64,000 nt of DNA from Pseudopedobacter sp965218985 (GCA_965218985.1 CBDCMP010000007.1:1612001-1676000); one strand, 5' to 3'. Shown: positions 8,269 through 18,098, numbered from the stretch's first letter. Notes: a model not told the origin generated them from the letters alone. Numbers and translations are program-made.

Positions 8269-10788
8269 TTATCCCATCCTCATTACCATTTTGGCCACCC
8301 GCTCTTCCATGGTTTCGGTGGTTAATTTTTCACGACTTAATCTATCCACCATCACAGGAAAGGCAAATGGAGAGGGCCCATCTGTCGTTTTAATCACGTG
8401 TTTTTGTTGTTGGATTCTTTGTAACGCCACTCTTAGCCTAAATTCCTCCAATTGAAATGCCAGGGCTTCATTATAGGCCTGTCTCACGAGTAAATTATCA
8501 CTTTCGTATTCATTAAAAACATCAAAGAGTAGGGAGGTGCTGGATTGAAGGTGCTTATTCCTGATGGGTTTCCCCGGAAACCCGGTGAATATCAATCCGG
8601 CGATATGTGCAATATCACGGAATTTTCTGCGAGCCATCTCGTTGGCATTCAGACTATGCTGAATGTCTTCTATCAGATTTTTATCACTGAATAATCCTTC
8701 ACGGATGGATTGCTCCAAAGGCATTTCCTCATCGGTCAACAACTCAAAGCCATAGTCATTCATGGCGATGGAGAAGCTGGCAGTTTTCAACTTCGTCATC
8801 CGGTAAGCGAAAAGCGATCCTAATCCTTCGTGCACCAGCCTGCCCTCAAATGGGAAGAAGAAATAGTGAAAACCATCACGGCTCTCCACCTTTTCAATTA
8901 AAAATTCATCCTTAAAAGGAATATGAGACTGTTCCATCTGCCGGTTAAACAGCGGACGAAGTGCCACTACTTCCTCGTCCTCCATCATACCCGAAGCCAC
9001 TTCATCCAGCTTCTCTCTAAAGACTGCTGAAAGCTGGGACGATAAAGGCATCCTGCCTCCCATCCAGCTGGCAATCTGTCCTTTTTTCTTTTTACTGATT
9101 TTAACGTAGGCCGTCATATCTTTAAAACGGATGAATTCCAGGCTTCGCCCGGCAAACCAAAAGGTATCTCCGGATTTTAAGCGGGAGATGAAACCTTCCT
9201 CCACAGAACCCAAACTTACACCCGACTGAAATTTCACACGTACATTGATGTCACCGGTGATGGTTCCCATACTTAAGCGATGCCGCATGGCCACCCGCTT
9301 GTCGTTCACTTTAAACAGCCCGTCTTCAATCTCCACTTTTAAAAACTCATCATAGGCACTTAGAGATTTCCCACCCCGGGTAATGAATTCCAATAGGTCA
9401 TGAAACTCTTTTCGGGATAAATCCGCGTAAGCGAAAGTGCTGATGATTTCTTTATAGGTTTCCTCGGCCTTAAAACCATCAGACACTGCCAGCGTGACCA
9501 AATACTGTATCAGCACATCGTAAGCCAACAAAATGGGATCACGACTTTCATAAATCCCATGACTGATGCCGTATTTCAAAGCGGCACCTTCCAGCAGTTC
9601 CAAAGAATGCGTAGGCACAAAATAAGCTTTGGAGGTTGCACCAGGATGATGGCCACTTCGTCCTGCCCGTTGCATAAAACGGGCGACCCCTTTAGGGCTG
9701 CCGATTTGTATCACGGTGTCCACAGGGCGAAAATCGACACCTAAATCTAAACTGGAAGTGCATACCACCAACTTCAATATTGCAGCATGTAAAGCCTGTT
9801 CCACCCAATTGCGCAATTCATTATCCAGGGAACCATGGTGCATGGCCATCACGCCGGCATATTCCGGATAATTGTCTAAGATGGCATGGTACCAAATCTC
9901 GGATTGCGCCCTGGTGTTGGTGAATATTAACGTGGTTTTACTTTTCGCTACAATCTCCATCACTTCGGGCAGCAGTTTTAAACCAATATGACCACTCCAG
10001 CTGTATTTCTCCACGTTCTCTGGGATAATGGATTTAATCTCCAGTTTCTTGGTGATGTTGGCCCTCACCATTTTTGTTTTCTCTTTCGGAGTGTTTGGTC
10101 CAAGTAACACTTCAGATGCTTCCTCCAGATTGCCAATGGTGGCACTGATGCCCCAGATCTTTAAGCAGAAGGCGGAAGGCTTAAGGCTTAAGGCTCGCTT
10201 GTTGATTTGTATACTTTGGGATTCATCATTTTGCTTTAAGCTTTTCAAACGTGACAATCCCAATTCCACCTGAACGCCTCTTTTGGTGCCCAGCAATTCA
10301 TGCCATTCGTCAATCACGACTACTTGTAAATCTTTTAATGTTTTTGGATAATCTTTTTGAGCCAGCATGAGGTGCAAACTCTCGGGTGTGGTCAACAGAA
10401 TTTCTGGTGGTTTGCGTTTGATGGCTTGTTTCTCTGCGGCACTGGTGTCGCCGGTGCGGGTGCCCACTTTCCAGGGGATACCCAAATCATCCACCACAGA
10501 TTGCATTGCTTTCTGAATATCATTGGTCAATGCCCGTAGCGGCGTGAGCCATAACAACAGCAAGCTGTTATTTTTTTTGGATTGATAATCTTCAGGATGT
10601 TTATTAATATAATCTGCCAGGAATGGCAGAAACATGGCGAAGGTTTTCCCGCTGCCGGTTGGCGCATTCAGTAAGCCAGAAAAACCTGCTAAATAGGCTT
10701 GCATCATCTCCTGCTGGAAAGCGAATTGTTCCCATCTTTTGGTTTGATACCAATTTTGAATGATGATTTCGCCTTTGCTTGCAGCCAT
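8269..10788 (-). CDS. Ligase-associated Lhr-type DEXH-box helicase
   Basis: A superfamily 2 helicase of the Lhr group, matching the 'ligase-associated DNA damage response' type. From the preferred ATG (10788, M-A-A-S-K; a longer frame starts at 10854) it has 839 residues. These include Walker A APTGSGKT (42-49), DEWH Walker B (160-163), SAT motif (215-217), helicase C motifs (TNTRAQSEIW; CTSSLDLGVDF; QRAGRSGHHPG) and the Lhr C-terminal region. Residues about 187-210, between SRLKSLKQ and IWGISAT, are extra and are encoded by a repeat-like stretch (see findings). The usual partners (ATP-dependent ligase, MBL-fold exonuclease, phosphoesterase) are not beside it. Confidence 0.93.
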   Translation of the reverse strand: MAASKGEIIIQNWYQTKRWEQFAFQQEMMQAYLAGFSGLLNAPTGSGKTFAMFLPFLADYINKHPEDYQSKKNNSLLLLWLTPLRALTNDIQKAMQSVVDDLGIPWKVGTRTGDTSAAEKQAIKRKPPEILLTTPESLHLMLAQKDYPKTLKDLQVVVIDEWHELLGTKRGVQVELGLSRLKSLKQNDESQSIQINKRALSLKPSAFCLKIWGISATIGNLEEASEVLLGPNTPKEKTKMVRANITKKLEIKSIIPENVEKYSWSGHIGLKLLPEVMEIVAKSKTTLIFTNTRAQSEIWYHAILDNYPEYAGVMAMHHGSLDNELRNWVEQALHAAILKLVVCTSSLDLGVDFRPVDTVIQIGSPKGVARFMQRAGRSGHHPGATSKAYFVPTHSLELLEGAALKYGISHGIYESRDPILLAYDVLIQYLVTLAVSDGFKAEETYKEIISTFAYADLSRKEFHDLLEFITRGGKSLSAYDEFLKVEIEDGLFKVNDKRVAMRHRLSMGTITGDINVRVKFQSGVSLGSVEEGFISRLKSGDTFWFAGRSLEFIRFKDMTAYVKISKKKKGQIASWMGGRMPLSSQLSAVFREKLDEVASGMMEDEEVVALRPLFNRQMEQSHIPFKDEFLIEKVESRDGFHYFFFPFEGRLVHEGLGSLFAYRMTKLKTASFSIAMNDYGFELLTDEEMPLEQSIREGLFSDKNLIEDIQHSLNANEMARRKFRDIAHIAGLIFTGFPGKPIRNKHLQSSTSLLFDVFNEYESDNLLVRQAYNEALAFQLEEFRLRVALQRIQQQKHVIKTTDGPSPFAFPVMVDRLSREKLTTETMEERVAKMVMRMG
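10159..10230. repeat. Short-repeat-derived insertion inside the helicase gene
   Basis: Within the helicase gene a stretch containing tandem TTAAGGC units and GGCGGAAGGC interrupts the region between two conserved motifs. It adds about 24 residues (including a LSLKPSAF-type segment) while keeping the reading frame. Confidence 0.55.
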
Positions 10789-10981
10789 GGCTATAAAAGT
10801 ACAAAGTGGAGTGGAATGTTTGAGTTTAGTGAGGAGAAAATGAATGAGATGCAATTAGGAAATCTATACAGTTTGCGCAAAGTGATAATCATTTCTTCGT
10901 TGTTTCATTTTTATAAGGTTGATTGTGAAGGGAGCTGATTTATTATGGCGATGAGAAAGACTTAATTGAAACTGATTTTCT

Positions 10982-11146
10982 TTAATGCGGAGTTGAAAAC
11001 TCTCTTTTATTAATGAATCCGTAGTCATCTCTCAACTCCGCTGGAAATTTCCTGAGGGTGCCGATAAAACGTTCCACTTCTGCAAGGGTGTAATTTTCTG
11101 CGGGAATGAATCTCCCGATTGGATATTTTAAATGTTCTAATTCCAT
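10982..11146 (-). pseudogene. Truncated DinB/YfiT-like N-terminal fragment (54 codons)
   Basis: A short open frame encodes 54 residues starting MELEHLKYPIGRFIPAENYT and continuing through GTLRKFPAELRDD. This is the conserved N-terminal arm of YfiT/BstA-type DinB proteins (thiol-S-transferase-like, normally about 170 residues: 'YPIGrF.pP...W......lP..Lr'). After about residue 40 the similarity ends and a stop follows, so the four-helix metal-binding core is absent. It starts 11 bp downstream of another DinB-superfamily gene. It is most likely a deletion remnant, although the start and frame are intact and it could still be expressed as a small peptide. Confidence 0.6.
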
Positions 11147-11157
11147 TATTTTAATTT

Positions 11158-12003
11158 TTAAGCCATCACGGCAATCATATTTAAAGCATGACTCGCCAGT
11201 TCGGTATCGCCATGCAACTGGAAATATGGGGTGGCATCCATTGGTTTCATTCCTTTGCTGAACAATAACCAGGCTATCTGCTGGTCAATATAAACTAAGC
11301 CATCCGGAGATTTGGATTCCTCATCAGTGAATCTCCAGAAACCTTTCTCCTTTTTTATGGTCCACAAGCCGCCTGCATCACCTACAATCTCCACTTTCAC
11401 GGTGCTCCCGAAAGATGCCTTCACTTTTGAATAGGTGTGTGGTAAATCCTGCATAGAGATATTGAGGAACGGAGTGTAAAATTTAGGCTGTAATAAATCC
11501 TGGTTATTCATGGCTTGCCTTATCTGTTGCTGATGCAGCCATCTTTCGGTGTACTCCCTCGCCATGTCAAACCAATTCTCGGAATGTTCTTTTCCCGCCC
11601 AGACCACCTGGAACATCGCCATATCCACCGGGTCCAGCTCTTTGAAATAATCAAATTGCTTCTGTTGGTAATTTTCAAGCATATCAATGATCAAATTCGG
11701 ACTTAATCTTTTCATAGCCGTCACCCAATCTGCGTTTAGTTTATTCAAGTGAGCCACCAATTCTTCATAAGTGCCAAATTGCTGATTCTTTTGAGGTTGA
11801 TATTCATCTCGGCCAATGGACAAACGGCGTAAGCTGGTGTCTAATAAATGAACGGCGATATCTTTAACGGTCCAGTTTGCACAAACTGTTTTTCTATCCC
11901 AATCGGCAGGTTTAAGGCTTTTCAATAAATCAATGAGAGCGGTGTTGAGCGCAGGAAATAGCGGAAGAACATCAATCATAAAAGATTCAGAGGAATTTAT
12001 CAT
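11158..12003 (-). CDS. DinB-superfamily / maleylpyruvate isomerase N-terminal domain protein
   Basis: A 281-residue protein whose first ~160 residues fit the MDMPI_N/DinB four-helix fold: LLKSLKPADWDRKTVCANWTVKDIAVHLLDTSLRRLS carries the helix-1 and helix-2 signature with a possible metal-binding His. A later segment AREYTERWLHQQQIRQAM gives the third-helix His. The C-terminal part resembles the SCP-like domain often found in this family. Members are thiol-dependent or metal-dependent enzymes of varied function, and the substrate is unknown. The start could also be the internal ATG at 11979. A truncated DinB relative lies just downstream. Confidence 0.75.
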   Translation of the reverse strand: MINSSESFMIDVLPLFPALNTALIDLLKSLKPADWDRKTVCANWTVKDIAVHLLDTSLRRLSIGRDEYQPQKNQQFGTYEELVAHLNKLNADWVTAMKRLSPNLIIDMLENYQQKQFDYFKELDPVDMAMFQVVWAGKEHSENWFDMAREYTERWLHQQQIRQAMNNQDLLQPKFYTPFLNISMQDLPHTYSKVKASFGSTVKVEIVGDAGGLWTIKKEKGFWRFTDEESKSPDGLVYIDQQIAWLLFSKGMKPMDATPYFQLHGDTELASHALNMIAVMA

Positions 12004-12204
12004 GTATTGGTCTGCGGTTTTGATTTAAAATTACTGCAAATTTTAAAAAGGCTAAAATAGATTTGCCATATTTAAGGCATATTTGCTTGATAAGCCTGAA
12101 TATATCCTTCAAAGAATCAATGGCTTGTCAAAAAGTAGCGTTAAAAAATGTTAAAAGAAAAATGAATAAAATTTAATGGGTGTTACTATCGTTAGTTTAG
12201 CCAT

Positions 12205-13482
12205 ATGATTAAAAGACTCAGCTGGATCCTTTTCGTGATCCTCAGTGTAAAAGCCCAGGCCCAATATAAACCCGATGTGATTGTTTTAGGTGGCTCTGCC
12301 GCCGGAACTGCAGCAGCCATACAAGCCGCCCGAAGTGGCGTGAAAACTTTATTGATTGAACCAGGAGACCATCTCATTGGCGATTTGGCGCCGCTGATGA
12401 ATGTCCCTTCATTTGACAGAGGTCTATGGAAAGAATGGAAAGACGCTTATAAAAAAGCTTCTGATTCCACCTTTACAGATCCAAGAGCGGTTTTGGAGAA
12501 GATGGTGAAGAACACCAAAGATTTAGACTTTTTGAAATCAACCGAAGTGACTGGTTTAGAGCAGAAGAAAAATGGTTGGGAAGTGAAACTGATCATTAAT
12601 GGCAAAGTTGAAGATGTGCGTTGTAAAGTTTTAGTTGATGCAAGCACCGATAGCAAAAACTCCATTTTGGCGAGAGAGAACATCATCACTTACGATAAGA
12701 ATGGTAAGTTTCAAAACCTGGTCAGTTATGATAAAACCCAGCAAATTAAACCATACGACCAGTTGAACAAACTTTACCGCACCAGTGCTGCGGCAGGGTT
12801 TGGTAAAGACAGCAGCAGCCTTTTTGCCATTCCTTTAGGGGTTTATATTCCTATCGAAAAAGAGAATTTGTTGATTATATCCATGTCGGCTTTTAAAGAT
12901 TTTGAAACCGAAGATTTAAGAAATATCGCTTTATGGGTTAATATGGGGCAATCTGTTGGTGCTTTGGCTGCTTACGGACCATTTTTTGACACCACACCTG
13001 CAAAGGCGAACATCAGGATGACACAGGGAGAGATGTTTACCTATAAAAGCTTCTTGTATCCTGTGCTAGATGTGAGAGATTCAGATTATGCCTGGTATCC
13101 CATACAAAAAATCATAGCCAGCGGTATTCTAAAGTTTGATTTTCAAAAAGGGCTTTTTCATCCCCAGGATAGTGTGAAAACTTCCGATATAAAAGCCGTG
13201 ATGGCAGAATTGTATCCACGTTCAAGGATTTGGTTCATCGACAACAATAAAGTGACTGATTTAACAGTTTCCAATGTCATCTCTCTATTGAGCTTTACCA
13301 GCGGAAGAGATGCCATCTCCATCGCGAATGAGGTAAAGACCGATTGGAAGGAGAAGTATCAATTCGATGCCGATTTTGATGAACACCAGCTCCTATCCAG
13401 AAAAGAATTCTCCGTTTTAATCAGTTCTTACATGGAGCCATTTAACATCAGAGTGGATTTTAACGGGTTCTTTTTAAGATGA
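12205..13482 (+). CDS. Secreted FAD-dependent oxidoreductase
   Basis: A 425-residue protein with a signal peptide (IKRLSWILFVILSVKAQAQ) followed by an FAD-binding Rossmann motif VIVLGGSAAGTAAAIQAARSG (G-G-S-A-A-G variant of GxGxxG), then LLIEPGDHLIGD. It belongs to the FAD_oxidored group found in exported Bacteroidota proteins, some linked to polysaccharide or amine metabolism. The electron donor is unknown. It is longer than the flavin domain alone; the C-terminal part resembles helical packing with no recognised catalytic motif. It is monocistronic, with about 200 bp of AT-rich sequence on each side and no other features seen. Confidence 0.82.
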   Translation: MIKRLSWILFVILSVKAQAQYKPDVIVLGGSAAGTAAAIQAARSGVKTLLIEPGDHLIGDLAPLMNVPSFDRGLWKEWKDAYKKASDSTFTDPRAVLEKMVKNTKDLDFLKSTEVTGLEQKKNGWEVKLIINGKVEDVRCKVLVDASTDSKNSILARENIITYDKNGKFQNLVSYDKTQQIKPYDQLNKLYRTSAAAGFGKDSSSLFAIPLGVYIPIEKENLLIISMSAFKDFETEDLRNIALWVNMGQSVGALAAYGPFFDTTPAKANIRMTQGEMFTYKSFLYPVLDVRDSDYAWYPIQKIIASGILKFDFQKGLFHPQDSVKTSDIKAVMAELYPRSRIWFIDNNKVTDLTVSNVISLLSFTSGRDAISIANEVKTDWKEKYQFDADFDEHQLLSRKEFSVLISSYMEPFNIRVDFNGFFLR

Positions 13483-13688
13483 AAATCAGGGACATGTCAC
13501 TCCTATACGGTAATGAATATGCTTATGATTGCCTATCTGCCTACAGGCAAGTTTCATAGCAGCTAAAAACAATTCTATTCGGATGAAAATTTAATTTGAT
13601 CTGCAAAGCCGAATGGATTTCTTCGCAACGTTAGGGAATTTCATTGGGAATTTGTTAAATTAGACTGTTATCGAATAATTAATGGTTT

Positions 13689-14144
13689 ATGCAAATACAT
13701 CCCATAAGTCCGGATGAATATATTCAGCAATTGCCGGAAGACAGAAAAAATCCTATCAGAAAATTAAGGCAGGTTATTTTAGAGCAGCTTCCCACAGGCT
13801 TTCGCGAAATGATGAGCTACGGGATGATTGGTTATGTGGTTCCACATTCTATTTATCCGGATGGTTACCATTGTGATCCTAAACTGCCCCTTCCATTTAT
13901 GAACATCGCCTCTCAACAAAATCATATTGCTGTTTATCACATGGGTGTTTATGCAAATAAAGAATTGCACAGCTGGTTTATTCAGGAATATCCAAAACAT
14001 GGTTCGGCTAAATTAGATATGGGTAAAAGTTGTATCAGGTTTAAAAAGTTCGATGCTATCCCTTATGAGTTGATTGGAGAACTTACCGCTAAAATGGATG
14101 TTCAGCAATGGATTAATATTTACGAGAGCCATTTCAAAAAGTGA
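13689..14144 (+). CDS. DUF1801 domain protein
   Basis: A 151-residue cytoplasmic protein of the DUF1801 (YdhG-like) family: SPDEYIQQLPEDRKNPIRKLRQVILEQLP at the N-terminus, GFREMMSYGMIGYVVP, then NHIAVYHMGVYANKELHSWF and a C-terminal GKSCIRFKKFDAIPYELIGEL. The family has a compact alpha/beta fold of unknown biochemical role. No signal peptide is seen. The gene stands alone between the FAD oxidoreductase and the sugar dehydrogenase. Confidence 0.85.
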   Translation: MQIHPISPDEYIQQLPEDRKNPIRKLRQVILEQLPTGFREMMSYGMIGYVVPHSIYPDGYHCDPKLPLPFMNIASQQNHIAVYHMGVYANKELHSWFIQEYPKHGSAKLDMGKSCIRFKKFDAIPYELIGELTAKMDVQQWINIYESHFKK

Positions 14145-14196
14145 CTCAGAGGTTGGCAAAGTAATTGTTTGAGATAGAAACATCAGCAATTCAACT

Positions 14197-15534
14197 ATGA
14201 AAATTCCACTCAATTTTACCGTAATATTAGCTTCATTAGCTGTGATCGCAGCTTCATCATCCTGCTCAAATAATAAGGCGAACAATGACACAAAAGATAC
14301 CCTGACTCATGACACTTCTGCAAATATCGTGAAAAATGATTCACTGCCTCCCATCAGTGAATCTAAAACCAAGTTCAGTGATATCATTGACTGGCCTGCT
14401 GATAAAACGCCCACAGCACCAGCTGGCTTCACTGTTAACCGATTTGCAGAAGGAATAAAAAGTCCAAGATACACCTACATCACCCCTAATGGAGATGTTT
14501 TAGTAGTGCTAGCAAATTCTGAAAGAACGGCAAAAGAGAAAATTACCAATAAGTTGATCGGAAAAGATAACGCTGAAGTCGGCGGAAAAAGTGCCAACAC
14601 CATTTTACTGTACAGAGATGCCAATAAGGATGGAGTTGCCGAGCTTAGCAGTGTTTTTCTCAATGGTCTTAACCAACCTTTCGGGATGCTGGTGGTTGGG
14701 AATAATTTTTATGTGGCCAATACAGACGGTATCACGAGGTATCCATACAAAAGTGGGCAAACCAAGATTGAAGCTGCCGGCAAGAAGATATTGAATTTAC
14801 CGGCCGGAGGTTATAACAACCATTGGACCAGAAACCTGATCGCCAATGCAGACGGTTCTAAAATCTATGTCTCTGTAGGATCAGGGAGTAACGTGGGTGA
14901 ACATGGTATGAGTAACGAAAAACGCAGAGCCAATATATTACAGATTAATCCAGATGGAAGTGGTGAGATCATTTATGCTTCAGGCTTGCGAAACCCGGTG
15001 GGTATGGATTGGAACCCTATAACTCATGATTTATGGGCAGCAGTGAATGAACGGGATGAATTAGGAGATGATTTAGTTCCTGATTATATCACTTCTGTAA
15101 AAAAGGGAGCATTCTATGGATGGCCTTTCTCCTACTTTGGTCAGCACGAAGATCCAAGAAGAAAAGGGGAAAACCCTGCAATGGTGGCTAAAGCGATGGT
15201 TCCTGATTATGCTTTGGAACCCCATAGTGCCTCACTGGGATTGGCTTTCTATGATGGAGACAGTTTCCCGCAAAAATATAAGAACGGAGCCTTTGTCGGT
15301 CAGCATGGTTCTTGGAACAGATCTAAATTCACTGGATATAAGGTGATCTTTGTCCCATTCAAAAACGGAAAGCCTAATGGGGAAGAACAGGATTTTTTAT
15401 CAGGTTTCATTGCAGATGGAGCTAAAGGAACCGTTTACGGAAGGCCTGTTGGGGTCACTGTTGCTCCCGATGGGGCTCTTTTGGTTGCTGATGACGGTGC
15501 AGGAATAGTATGGAGAGTGGCTCCGTCGAAATAA
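14197..15534 (+). CDS. Lipoprotein PQQ-dependent sugar (sorbosone/glucose-type) dehydrogenase
   Basis: A 445-residue protein with a lipoprotein signal ending at Cys23 (VIAASSSCSNN), an acidic Ser/Thr linker and a six-bladed propeller of the glucose/sorbosone dehydrogenase family. Characteristic pieces are NGDVLVVLANS, DGVAELSSVFLNGLNQPFGM, NHWTRNLIANADGSKIYVSVGSGSN, ASGLRNPVGMDWNP, HSASLGLAFYDG and GQHGSWNRS. Relatives oxidise aldoses or similar sugars with PQQ in the periplasm. PQQ synthesis genes are not in this window, so cofactor origin is open. A terminator-like hairpin follows the stop. Confidence 0.88.
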   Translation: MKIPLNFTVILASLAVIAASSSCSNNKANNDTKDTLTHDTSANIVKNDSLPPISESKTKFSDIIDWPADKTPTAPAGFTVNRFAEGIKSPRYTYITPNGDVLVVLANSERTAKEKITNKLIGKDNAEVGGKSANTILLYRDANKDGVAELSSVFLNGLNQPFGMLVVGNNFYVANTDGITRYPYKSGQTKIEAAGKKILNLPAGGYNNHWTRNLIANADGSKIYVSVGSGSNVGEHGMSNEKRRANILQINPDGSGEIIYASGLRNPVGMDWNPITHDLWAAVNERDELGDDLVPDYITSVKKGAFYGWPFSYFGQHEDPRRKGENPAMVAKAMVPDYALEPHSASLGLAFYDGDSFPQKYKNGAFVGQHGSWNRSKFTGYKVIFVPFKNGKPNGEEQDFLSGFIADGAKGTVYGRPVGVTVAPDGALLVADDGAGIVWRVAPSK

Positions 15535-15551
15535 AAGGAGTTCATTTTAAT

Positions 15552-15571
15552 CCACCTCCATCGGGAGGTGG
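15552..15571. terminator. Bidirectional terminator-like hairpin
   Basis: CCACCTCC and GGAGGTGG arms with a 4-nt loop form an 8-bp stem exactly between two convergent genes. T-rich sequence follows on both strands but there is no long T-tract. Confidence 0.6.
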
Positions 15572-15576
15572 CTGAT

Positions 15577-18033
15577 TTAAAATCCATAAGCAATCCTGAA
15601 TCCGGATTTCACTCTTTTCTCTCCTTCAAAGACCAAACCGTAATATCCTTTTATTCCTATGTATGAGAGCCCGAAATACACCTCCGTATAATTGTTCAAA
15701 GTTGGCGTGGTCAAATAATTGGCCCCCAATAATTCCTGCAATTTAAGTTTCCTGATCAGTGGGATTTTATTAGTGAAAAACCCGGAGAAATTATGTTCGG
15801 CATGTGCTTCAAAATACCTCTCCCGGGTACTGAAAAGATAATAATTTAAAAAGAGGAATTGATTTTTGCCGGGTTGGAAGGTTAATGACTCATTTCCCCT
15901 GAAGTGTTTATAATCAGGGTAAAAAACTGTTTCAGAATTTAAAAAATCGCCCGCCTCGGCACTGAAACTAAAACTCCCGTAAAACCCCAGTTTAATACCG
16001 GCTTTACTGATACCCAAACTCATGAAATCATAATCGGCATCTGAACCGAAGACACCTGGAATGGCCTTAGTGTAATTAAAATGGAACACAGGCCATTTAG
16101 AGCTCAGGTAATACTTACCGGATGGGTAGGTTACATACTTATTGCCAAAATCATAGCTCAGGTTGATCCGCATGTTAAAATTTTGATAATCAGGGAACAA
16201 AGGGTAATCCAAAGCTGGCGTAAATGGATTGTTTGAAGTGAAATCATGATTCTTATCATTCCTGAAAGCATAACTGGAAGTGTTTGGCAACCAGTGATCA
16301 CTGCTGTAACTCAATCCAAAATCTCCGGTTAAGCCCCCCGCTAATCGTGAAGCTATCCCTGCACTACCAAACTTTTTTTGGTAAAGCTTCCTATTATTGA
16401 TCTCATACAATAAAGAGTTCAACGAATTGCCAAATACACTTAATGAACCTTTATCATTCAGATCAACCACATCAGAACCTAAAGCCAAATCCAGGCTTTG
16501 ACGTTTCGCCACAGGAATAGCAGCACTGGTGTTTGCACTGAATAATTGATTGGAGAAACCGTATCTTAAATCTCCTTTCCAGGAGAAATACCTGTTATTT
16601 ATGGTGTCTATATTTTTAAGGAAAGAGACTCCATAATCTAAGACAAAGCCTTCAACTGTGTTATAGGATAAGCTATTGAGTAATCCAGGTATATGGAAGT
16701 ACTCTCTTTTAAACCGATCTCTGGGATGATAGCCCCCAAAAAACAAATGAGTGATTTTTAGATGGTTATTCACTTTATCCAAGCTATCCAAATAGGGTTT
16801 TGAAGCTCTTAATCTGGCTATACTGTCCTTTTTCACATAATTCACACGCTCTTCATCCGTCAACGGAATGGGACGTGCATCAGCCCAATAAGTGGAATCC
16901 TTTTGATTCACTTCTTTGGTGATTTTTAAAACTTCTTTAAAATTCTTAGCCTCCAAGGAAGGGTTCAAGGTGTAATTGCTGTACACACCTATATCATATC
17001 CGCTGAATCTAAAACCGAATACTCCCCCATTAAATTCAAATTTGATGTTCGAAGGCATCCAGTCCTTTCTATTCACAGCTATAAACTGTTGATTGATGTT
17101 CAAAGAATCCAGCAGCAAGATGTTAGATTCCTTACTCATCAAAAAATCAACACTGTGAATTCTCCAGCTATCCTCGATAATATAAAGGTAACCTCGGTAA
17201 GCCGGATCATACTTTCTTTTAGGAATCAGTTGAATTTTATTGATGATCTCACCGTTCTCCACAAAACTTCCGATGAGCTTATAATCATAATAGAACATGG
17301 CATTATCTGCGATGGGTGATACAAAGGGACGATTGCATAGGCCGTCCCAATCCTGTAAATTCTGATAGAAGTTGATGATGAGGTCAGTAGCCCGGTTAAA
17401 GCTGAAGGAACGGTTATTTCCTGCAACTTTTGAGGATATCATCTCTTCATGGTAACCATCCGGTGGCAGGAAACTTAACCTGGATTGCGATTCAGATTGA
17501 TAGATGATGCCTGTGCGATTAGTGTCCAGGCCAGCCTCCCGTGCCACCTTGCCCACGTCTTTTCCTAAAAATCTCTCTGGTGCTTTCAATATTCGCTGCA
17601 CACCCTTAATATATACCTCACAGGTGTAGGCAGGAACATTTTTTAAATAAGATTTTCTTCTTTTGATGGCTTTTCTGATAATGGCATAGGCAGGATCCTC
17701 CCCTCCCGAATTTACCACTACGTCCTTCAATTGGTAAACTTCAGATTTTAAAACCGGATTCCATTCTGTGTTTTGTTGAACATCAATCTTTTTGATGAGC
17801 TGCTTATAGCCTACAGCACTGAAAATTATTTCTTGTTCTCCACGATGCACCTTAAGGTTATAAACTCCATTTGCATTGGCTGATGTTCCTGTGGTGGTGC
17901 CTTTCACAAAAACTGTAGCGAACGGTACAGGCTGGCTTTGCTCATCTGTGATAGTTCCCTTAATCACCAATAGCTGAGCATTTGCAAAAAAAGAACTTAA
18001 CCATAAAAAAATAAACAGGTGGAATTTTTTCAT
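15577..18033 (-). CDS. DUF5686 / CarboxypepD_reg outer-membrane protein
   Basis: An 818-residue exported protein: signal peptide (1-19), carboxypeptidase-regulatory-like domain (about 22-105, GTITDEQSQPVPFATVFVKGTTTG...), then the DUF5686 region starting with DPAYAIIRKAIKRRKSYLKNVPAYTCEVYIKG. The C-terminal half has alternating strands typical of an outer-membrane barrel and ends in an aromatic residue (IAYGF). No biochemical function is established for DUF5686. The neighbour upstream (18099-20255) is a paralogue lacking the CarboxypepD_reg domain; the two share the near-identical motif NKIPLxRKLKLQELLG near the C-terminus. Confidence 0.88.
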   Translation of the reverse strand: MKKFHLFIFLWLSSFFANAQLLVIKGTITDEQSQPVPFATVFVKGTTTGTSANANGVYNLKVHRGEQEIIFSAVGYKQLIKKIDVQQNTEWNPVLKSEVYQLKDVVVNSGGEDPAYAIIRKAIKRRKSYLKNVPAYTCEVYIKGVQRILKAPERFLGKDVGKVAREAGLDTNRTGIIYQSESQSRLSFLPPDGYHEEMISSKVAGNNRSFSFNRATDLIINFYQNLQDWDGLCNRPFVSPIADNAMFYYDYKLIGSFVENGEIINKIQLIPKRKYDPAYRGYLYIIEDSWRIHSVDFLMSKESNILLLDSLNINQQFIAVNRKDWMPSNIKFEFNGGVFGFRFSGYDIGVYSNYTLNPSLEAKNFKEVLKITKEVNQKDSTYWADARPIPLTDEERVNYVKKDSIARLRASKPYLDSLDKVNNHLKITHLFFGGYHPRDRFKREYFHIPGLLNSLSYNTVEGFVLDYGVSFLKNIDTINNRYFSWKGDLRYGFSNQLFSANTSAAIPVAKRQSLDLALGSDVVDLNDKGSLSVFGNSLNSLLYEINNRKLYQKKFGSAGIASRLAGGLTGDFGLSYSSDHWLPNTSSYAFRNDKNHDFTSNNPFTPALDYPLFPDYQNFNMRINLSYDFGNKYVTYPSGKYYLSSKWPVFHFNYTKAIPGVFGSDADYDFMSLGISKAGIKLGFYGSFSFSAEAGDFLNSETVFYPDYKHFRGNESLTFQPGKNQFLFLNYYLFSTRERYFEAHAEHNFSGFFTNKIPLIRKLKLQELLGANYLTTPTLNNYTEVYFGLSYIGIKGYYGLVFEGEKRVKSGFRIAYGF

Positions 18034-18098
18034 ACTAGAATTTTGTCCAAGATAAAAATTAAAGAAATGAATTAGGTTAAGCGCTGTTTTAAAGAATG

